Below are positions 1 through 4,584 of a DNA stretch of 6,579 nucleotides, piece after piece. The notes below the pieces were generated by a model. It made no database searches. It had not been told where the DNA came from and saw only the letters and a program-made list of their open reading frames with translations. The stretch lies in contig JAAUTM010000078.1 of the NCBI GenBank assembly GCA_012031455.1, positions 1 to 6,579 on the forward strand. Direction: 5' to 3'. How positions within the stretch are numbered: the stretch's first letter is position 1; each line of letters opens with the position of its first letter. Source of the DNA: Phycisphaerales bacterium. GTDB lineage: Bacteria > Planctomycetota > Phycisphaerae > Phycisphaerales > Phycisphaeraceae. The position numbers and the translations under genes are program-made.

Positions 1-474
1 CGTAAAGTTGACAACAATATATATCCGCTTATTTTAATGATGGATGTGCTTGAGCATGTATCTGACGATGTTGGATTACTTCGCGAATATGCTGATCGCC
101 TGGCAGGCGATGGACGCATATTCATCACTGTACCAGCATTTATGTTTGTATTTTCAGGACACGATTTGTTTCTTGGTCATTATCGCCGTTATACCAGTTC
201 AAGCCTTGAGCGTACGCTTCGTATGGCGGGATTAAGTCCTGTGAAAATCCGTTATTATTTTGTCAGTCTCTTCCCGGCAGTAGCAGGATCACGCATGGTA
301 AAAAGACTTTTTGTGAAAAACAATCTGATGGAAGCCCGTAGCGAATTGAAGTTGTACCCAAAGTGGCTCAATCATCTACTGCTCACCATCCATGATCTTG
401 AAAGAGTAAGTTGTTTCCCGTTTAATCATGCCTTCGGACTGAGCCTTTTTTGCCTATGTAAAAAGTCCGATTAA
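1..474 (+). CDS. Class I SAM-dependent methyltransferase, C-terminal part (5' end outside window)
   Basis: The reading frame is open from the first base and ends at TAA 472-474, giving 157 visible residues; the first in-frame ATG (37) lies inside the conserved fold, so it is not the true start. The piece begins at the end of the SAM-binding Rossmann domain: 'PLILMMDVLEHVSDD' is the beta4/motif II region with the DVLEH signature, followed by 'LAGDGRIFITVPAF' and 'GHDLFLGHYRRYT'. The latter is typical of methyltransferases found next to glycosyltransferases in polysaccharide loci. The glycine-rich SAM loop must lie upstream of the window. The end, 'FGLSLFCLCKK', resembles the normal C-terminus of such proteins. 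Substrate cannot be told. Base composition is low here (about 38-47% GC in the 60-base rows I counted from 241 to 420) against about 63% in a row of the neighbouring gene, which could mean separate ancestry. Confidence 0.85.
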   Translation, partial: RKVDNNIYPLILMMDVLEHVSDDVGLLREYADRLAGDGRIFITVPAFMFVFSGHDLFLGHYRRYTSSSLERTLRMAGLSPVKIRYYFVSLFPAVAGSRMVKRLFVKNNLMEARSELKLYPKWLNHLLLTIHDLERVSCFPFNHAFGLSLFCLCKKSD

Positions 475-475
475 T

Positions 476-518
476 GTAGTGATGACACATATCTCCTTGT
501 CATACATCATTACTTTTT
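476..518 (+). terminator. Possible rho-independent terminator of the methyltransferase gene
   Basis: GTAGTG (476-481) pairs with CATTAC (508-513, one G-U), and ATGACA (482-487) pairs exactly with TGTCAT (498-503). A 4-nt bulge (504-507) interrupts the right arm and the loop is 10 nt. Five T residues (514-518) follow directly. It starts one base after the methyltransferase stop codon. The right arm overlaps the last codons and TAA stop (510-512) of the convergent glycosyltransferase, so the T-run is also that gene's AAA-AAG codons. The stem is AT-rich and interrupted, so strength is uncertain. Confidence 0.4.
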
Positions 519-1837
519 GAGAATTCCCTCCAGCCGTTCCATCACCACATCCCAGCTCAGGTGATCTTTTGCAACTGGGCAGCACCCTGCCTGAGTGTTT
601 CCCGAATCACCGGTACATGAAGCACGCGTTGGATCGCTCCCGCCAAAGCTTGCGCATCCTGAGGCGGAATGAGAAGCAGGTTTTCTCCATCGACAAATAT
701 CGATTCGAGCTGTTCGGGCATGGTGGTAATCAGCGGCAGACCATGGGCCGTGACCGTGGCCACGGTGCTGTTGTTCATGTGGACACCTTTGTCCCAAGGC
801 AAGACCGCTGCATCCCCAGCCGCCAACACCAGCGAAGGCTCCTGGTCATCCACTTCGAACGGTCCGATCCGATGCACCTTGTTGCGCAATCCCAACTCCC
901 CGATCATCAAATCAAGTTCCTCGGCATAAGTGCGGTGATGATGCAACTGCTCATTCACCACACCGCCGACCAACGCAAGCGAAAGATGCGGATGCGTTGG
1001 CACCAGCATGGCCAGAGCCTTGAGCAATGTTTCCAGCCCCTTGCCCGGCGCAATCAGGCCGGTGTACACAAGCAGTTGATCCGTCGCAGCCAGGCCCAAC
1101 AATTTACGACCTGAGGACCTTGCCACATGCGGCGGTTGTCCATGCAGCTTGATCAAGGCTGGGGGAGGGATTACCACCAGTTTTTGCTTGACCTTTTCAT
1201 ATTGCTGCACGAATGCCAATTCAAAGCTTTCCGCCAGTGAGACTACTTTGTCACTGCCCGAAAGCAGTGTGCCATAGTTGAAACTCACCCTGTCTTTCAT
1301 ACCCCAACGCAATAACCGGTGAAACCATCGGCTGACCGGGCTCAATTTGTTTTCACGTGATCCATCGGGATGCGTCATCATGCTCACGATACGGATCTGA
1401 CGGTCGATGATTTTGATGATCGACGGGGCAAAGGTGACCATGGGGTGATGGTCGTAAAGCCAGCCGGTGTAGTTGATGAGCACAACACTGGGTTGCACTT
1501 GTTTTACAACATGTCGAAGTCGGCCAAGGTCACCCCAGGTCCAGTCCCGCATGGTGGCATGAACAGTAAATCCTTGCTCAACTGTGTAGCCAACCTTTTC
1601 TGTGGCACCACTTCGATCGGTGGTCAGCACATGAACCGACCAGCCTCGCTGGGCAAAAGCTCGACTTAAAAATAAAGTTTGCGTTGCCTCCCCGGCCACC
1701 ATAGGCGGGTACGCAGCACTGACGATGAGCAAGCGCAGGGGTGTGTCGTTCACACCAGCATGATAACGTTGATTTCCCCAACCAATGTAATTGCGATCCA
1801 ATGCCCAAGCATGGCGATGCCTGGGTCGGTTCTTCAC
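510..1837 (-). CDS. GT4-like glycosyltransferase with a C-terminal frameshift
   Basis: A GT-B fold glycosyltransferase of about 445 aa once the break is repaired. Numbered from the GTG at 1837, the N-terminal Rossmann domain starts at residues 34-70 ('LRLLIVSAAYPPMVAGEAT'), with a glycine-containing acceptor-side loop. The C-terminal donor domain shows 'LVYTGLIAPGKGLETLL' (257-272) and 'HGLPLITT' (365-372). The usual E-x7-E pair is absent; the segment reads 'GVHMNNSTVATVTAHG' instead. The unbroken frame stops at TGA 557-559 after 'QLQKIT'. The natural GT ending 'KDHLSWDVVMERLEGILKK' continues in the -1 frame to TAA 510-512, so one base is missing near 567-574. The start is uncertain: GTG 1837 lies 3 nt after the upstream stop, but GTG 1753 begins right at the conserved domain and would drop 28 residues of unremarkable sequence. 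Probably co-transcribed with the oxidoreductase. Sugar donor and acceptor unknown. Confidence 0.82.
567..574 (-). other. Frameshift site in the glycosyltransferase gene (one base missing)
   Basis: On the minus strand the codons read CAG TTG CAA AAG ATC ACC TGA. Adding one A to the AAAA run (plus-strand T at 567-570) gives TTG CAA AAA GAT CAC CTG. This joins the protein to 'DHLSWDVVMERLEGILKK', a typical C-terminal helix of GT4 enzymes. Adding a G after TTG would also restore the frame ('QLAKDHLSW'). Confidence 0.8.
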
Positions 1838-1840
1838 GAA

Positions 1841-3357
1841 TTACCCGCCATGCAGCACTTTCAGTTTTTCACGCAAGGCTGCTTTGGCGACCTTCACATC
1901 ATCGGCTTCGGGTGCCTGCTTGTAATGATCATCCAGCGGGTAGCAGCCGGAGATAATCCCGTTACGCGGGGCCGTGGTGCAGTCGGAGAAAGTCCGGCAA
2001 AGCAGTTTGGGCGTGCGCAATCGGCCCTCTTCGAGCACATCGGCACATAGTTCAGGGTATGAGAGAACCATGCGGCCAATGCCGACAAAATCAACCCAGC
2101 CTCGGCCGACCACGGCCTGTGCCACATGGGGTAAATATTCCTGAAAATAGGTGTAAGCCGTACCGACGATGGGCAGACCCGGCACCGCTTCTTTGAGTTG
2201 CCGGACGACTTGAATTTGCCGAACACAACCGAGGATCGGGTCCTCCGGCGGCTGGTAACCATCACTGGGCGGGAACATCGCCGGCCTCTGCATATGCGGG
2301 TTGTAATATGGCGAGCCTGCGGACAAATTCACCAGTTCAACCTTGAGTTCATCACGCATTATTTTCAGCAGAGCGATGGTTTCGGTTAGGTCAATTTGAA
2401 GCGGGTTGTTGCGATTGCAGCCAAAGCCCGGGTAAGGACCGAATTTAGCAAAGTCGTAAGCATCGGGAATGCCCGGACCAAGTTTATCGCCCACACCACG
2501 GGCCGGATCGGGGTGATATGGGAAGGTGTCAAAAGCTGAGAGTCGTACACCGATCATAAGTTTGGGGCAGGCTGCACGGATGCCCTGCACAACTTCACGA
2601 AGGTAACGGGTTCGGCCTTGCAGGTCACCGCCGAAGGGACCGGGGCGGTTGTAGGCAGACAAAAACTCATGGCCGAGATAGCCGTGACAGGCTTTGACAT
2701 CCACAAATTGGAAGCCCAGTTCACAGGCCATCTTTGCGGTGATGATGTACTGATCAATAATTCGTCGGATATCGTCATCGGTGAGCACGACAGAGTTATC
2801 ATCCGGCTTGATGCCGAACTTGGGGTCCAGAAGCGGATGGTGGTAGGCGATGCGTGGCTCAAGTTTCTTCTTGTCGTTGGGTCTGCAAAATCGGCCGGAG
2901 TGGGTCAGTTGCAGCCCGACCAATAAATCATCACAGGCAGCAGTTCCATAGCGCTGGCGATGTGCCTGCTTGAGTGCTTCCAGTAAGTCACGTGTGGAGT
3001 CAATATTTTCAGGGCGGTAATAAAGCTGATTGGGGTTGGCGCGTCCTTCGTGACATACAGCGTAAGCTTCGCCACCCCAGATGAGCTTGGCACCGGATTG
3101 GCCAAAGCGCTCCCAGCGACGGGTGGTGTGAATGGTGGGTTTGCCATCGGGGGTTCCGTCCCAGCCTTCCGATGGGGTGAATGCACCAGCGGTTGCCACA
3201 GCGAAGGAACCGACCTTCATACTTTTGCCAGTGGCGAAGATTCGCTGGCTTTAAGCAATTGGCTGTCGATAGGCAGATCGCAGCCAAGACCGGCGATGTA
3301 TGTGGCGAACTCGCCGGGGGTGCGGAAGTGACCGATACGTTTGTAGTTTTCAGCCAT
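1841..3357 (-). CDS. NADH:flavin oxidoreductase, Old Yellow Enzyme family, frameshifted near the N-terminus
   Basis: A large TIM-barrel flavoprotein (FMN expected from the family) that would reduce an unidentified unsaturated or carbonyl substrate with NAD(P)H; cytosolic, as no signal peptide is seen. The start at ATG 3357 is backed by GAGG (3363-3366) five bases upstream. The first 45 codons ('MAENYKRIGHFRTPGEF...') end at TGA 3217-3219 unless the frame changes; from 3220 the protein continues for 459 residues. Repaired length is 505 aa. In repaired numbering, family motifs are 'QLTHSGR' (150-156, flavin/substrate side), 'VKACHGYLGHEFLSAYNR' with 'FGG' just after (221-244), and 'GIGRMVLSYPEL' (426-437, phosphate-binding strand). 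The usual HxxHGY is KxxHGY here (K222, H225, Y227). A C-x5-C-x11-C set (C454, C460, C472) lies near the end, but there is no C-terminal NAD-binding domain like that of dienoyl-CoA reductases. Divergent from an AraC regulator, its likely controller. Confidence 0.88.
3223..3226 (-). other. Frameshift site in the oxidoreductase gene (one A missing)
   Basis: The minus strand reads CTG GCA AAA GTA TGA, a stop after 46 codons. With five A instead of four it reads GCA AAA AGT ATG AAG ('AKSMK') and joins the first 45 codons to the 459-residue downstream frame. The upstream part, 'YKRIGHFRTP...SSPLAK', is exactly what such oxidoreductases have before the first barrel strand, and it carries the gene's only good ribosome binding site. 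Confidence 0.85.
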
Positions 3358-3362
3358 GGGTG

Positions 3363-3366
3363 CCTC
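3363..3366 (-). promoter_or_regulatory. Ribosome binding site of the oxidoreductase gene
   Basis: The minus strand reads GAGG, then CACCC, then ATG (3357). The five-base spacing is suitable. It decides the start at 3357 rather than the internal ATG at 3220, which opens the longer frame but has no comparable site. Confidence 0.6.
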
Positions 3367-3378
3367 GGGTAAATGGTT

Positions 3379-3404
3379 GTCTTACTATGACTATCTTACT
3401 TTCA
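3379..3404. promoter_or_regulatory. Candidate AraC-type operator: two direct repeats 14 bp apart
   Basis: TCTTACT occurs at 3380-3386 and again at 3394-3400. The similarity continues past the core as TCTTACTnTnAC in both copies. AraC-family proteins bind asymmetric sites in direct repeat, and these lie in the 97-bp divergent region next to an AraC-family gene. They are 22-47 bp upstream of the oxidoreductase start and more than 50 bp upstream of the regulator's start. A role as operator is inferred from position and repeat structure. Confidence 0.45.
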
Positions 3405-3440
3405 CACAAGGTCAGCCATGGATAGGGAATTCATTTTTTG

Positions 3441-3446
3441 TATAAT
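3441..3446 (+). promoter_or_regulatory. Probable -10 box of the AraC-family gene
   Basis: A perfect TATAAT ends eight bases before the ATG at 3455. The matching -35 region (about 3418-3423, ATGGAT) is poor, as expected if an activator is needed. Transcription from it would begin at about 3452-3454, giving a leaderless or nearly leaderless mRNA. The AAAGG at 3447-3451 would then lie upstream of, or at, the transcript start. Confidence 0.45.
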
Positions 3447-3454
3447 AAAGGCAT

Positions 3455-4234
3455 ATGGCATCCACGGACATCACATTTTTACACGGCCAATATGTTCCCC
3501 GCTGCACGCATTACATTGATAAGGTTTTTGCGGATTATTTTACCTTGCAGTACATGGAGCAAGGGGCTGTGGCGCTGAGCATCGGCAACCGGCGTTATGC
3601 ACTGGAAGGGCAATGGTGCTGGTCGTGTTACCCGGGGCCCAATATTCGCTTTCATGTGGCGGATGGTCAGCGATATTGGGTGCATCGCTGGATTGCGTTT
3701 TCCGGACCGCAGGTGGCACGGTGGTCGGCTGAAGGTTTGTTCCCCATTGATCCGCAGGCTGTGTTGTCGGATATTTCATTTGGGAAACGATTTGATTCTC
3801 TATTGAAATTTGCACATCTGGCCGACCGCTGGTCCACTCGAAAAGCAGTGCATTTGCTGGAAGGTCTTTTGATTAATCTGGCAGAAACCCGACAAATGGA
3901 TGTAAACCCGGAGGTGTGGTTGGCGATGATTCTGGATCAACTGGAAAAGCACATCACCCAGGGAAGCCCGGACTACCCCAAGCTGGCGATGCAATGCAAT
4001 ATGGATGTCAGCACCCTCCGCCGACGTTTCCGCAAGGCCACCGGCAGCACACCTCATGAACACCTCATCCAACTGCGTATCAGCAAAGCTCGTGATCTCC
4101 TTACCCGAAGTGACAAGCCCCTAAAAGTCATCGCTCAAAACTGTGGCTACCACGATGTGTTTTTCTTCTCCCGCCAGTTCAAACAGTGGGTCGGCATGCC
4201 CCCCGCCCGCTACCGTGCCGACCGGCAGGGTTGA
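3455..4234 (+). CDS. AraC-family transcriptional regulator
   Basis: An intact 259-aa protein of the usual AraC-family size. Residues 1-115 form the ligand-sensing, cupin-like half ('YMEQGAVALSIGNRRYALEGQW' region, 33-54, then 'PGPNIRFHVADGQRYWVHRWI'). Residues about 155-256 form the double helix-turn-helix. The first HTH is around 'PKLAMQCNMDVSTLRRRFRKATGSTP' (175-200). The second bears the family signature from 'LKVIAQNCGYHDVFFFSRQFKQWVG' through 'PPARYR' (223-254). The ATG at 3455 follows AAAGG with only 3 nt spacing and a TATAAT box at 3441. The gene diverges from the oxidoreductase with 97 bp between, so it most likely controls that gene and itself. The inducer is unknown; family members often sense sugars or small aromatics. 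Confidence 0.93.
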   Translation: MASTDITFLHGQYVPRCTHYIDKVFADYFTLQYMEQGAVALSIGNRRYALEGQWCWSCYPGPNIRFHVADGQRYWVHRWIAFSGPQVARWSAEGLFPIDPQAVLSDISFGKRFDSLLKFAHLADRWSTRKAVHLLEGLLINLAETRQMDVNPEVWLAMILDQLEKHITQGSPDYPKLAMQCNMDVSTLRRRFRKATGSTPHEHLIQLRISKARDLLTRSDKPLKVIAQNCGYHDVFFFSRQFKQWVGMPPARYRADRQG

Positions 4235-4388
4235 ACATGATTGCACCATACATGACCCACCATGCAATCCTTTCGCTCATATCCACATCCACAGCGATGT
4301 GTCACCATTGGCACATGGCATTCAGAAAAACTGTATTGATTAGAGGCATTCCAGCTTCGCATTCATGCGAAACTCAGTAGTTATATGC

Positions 4389-4416
4389 TTGCCTTGGTTT
4401 GCAATGAGTACATAAT
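4389..4416 (+). promoter_or_regulatory. Possible sigma-70-type promoter of the repeat-protein gene
   Basis: TTGCCT (4389-4394) and CATAAT (4411-4416) are separated by 16 bp. They match the consensus at 4 of 6 and 5 of 6 positions. Transcription from about 4423 would give a leader of about 65 nt. That leader starts with a small stem, CCCGA (4427-4431) with TCGGG (4441-4445). No further support. Confidence 0.3.
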
Positions 4417-4474
4417 ACCTGTATGTCCCGATTTGTAGGGTCGGGGCAATGAATGATTTGTTCCTTGACATGAG

Positions 4475-4481
4475 GGAGGGG
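4475..4481 (+). promoter_or_regulatory. Ribosome binding site of the repeat-protein gene
   Basis: GGAGGGG is a strong Shine-Dalgarno sequence; its GGAGG core lies nine bases before ATG 4489. The in-frame TTG at 4483 is too close (three bases from GGAGG), so ATG 4489 is the preferred start. Confidence 0.65.
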
Positions 4482-4488
4482 ATTGAAG

Positions 4489-4584
4489 ATGCATTGCTTT
4501 AATTTTCAGCGCGGCAATTCTGTTTCGAAATGGGCGGTACTGATCGCGGGGATGCTTGCGATCCCGGTACAGATGGTGCCTGCG
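4489..4584 (+). other. Signal peptide of the repeat protein
   Basis: Residues 1-32. A basic n-region (R8, K14) is followed by a hydrophobic core 'WAVLIAGMLAIPVQMV', then 'PA' and an acidic mature start 'DEVYW'. Cleavage is expected after A32 (V-P-A). A Sec-type peptide is predicted; C3 is too far from the core to be a lipobox. Confidence 0.75.

Larger units (their letters stand above)
4235..4482. other. Gene-free region with small inverted repeats
   Basis: No convincing coding sequence on either strand. Three small inverted repeats are visible. GATTGCA (4239-4245) pairs with TGCAATC (4263-4269), just after the regulator's stop and followed by only a short T-run, so at best a weak terminator. 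ATGTGTC (4297-4303) pairs with GGCACAT (4310-4316, one G-U). TTCGCA (4356-4361) pairs with TGCGAA (4366-4371). The right part carries a possible promoter and the leader of the repeat-protein gene. Confidence 0.5.

Noticed and set aside
569..1114. A 181-codon plus-strand frame opposite the glycosyltransferase.
   Set aside because: Antisense shadow: rich in His, Arg and Gln with no recognisable domain, while the minus strand encodes clear GT-B motifs throughout.
1750..1812. A 20-codon hydrophobic frame on the minus strand ('MLGHWIAITLVGEI...') whose stop overlaps the alternative GTG start of the glycosyltransferase.
   Set aside because: No ribosome binding site. It is contained in the possible N-terminal extension of the glycosyltransferase, and such short frames arise easily by chance.
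1679..2050. A 123-codon plus-strand frame spanning the junction of the two minus-strand genes.
   Set aside because: Overlaps the conserved C-terminus of the oxidoreductase and the start of the glycosyltransferase, with no domain signature or ribosome binding site.
3009..3287. A minus-strand frame within the 5' part of the oxidoreductase that could be taken as a separate small gene.
   Set aside because: The oxidoreductase reads cleanly through this DNA in the other two frames once one base is restored; this third frame has no family features.
4239..4275. A rho-independent terminator for the AraC-family gene.
   Set aside because: Only a 7-bp AT-rich stem with a 17-nt loop followed by CCTTTCG; too weak to call as a terminator.
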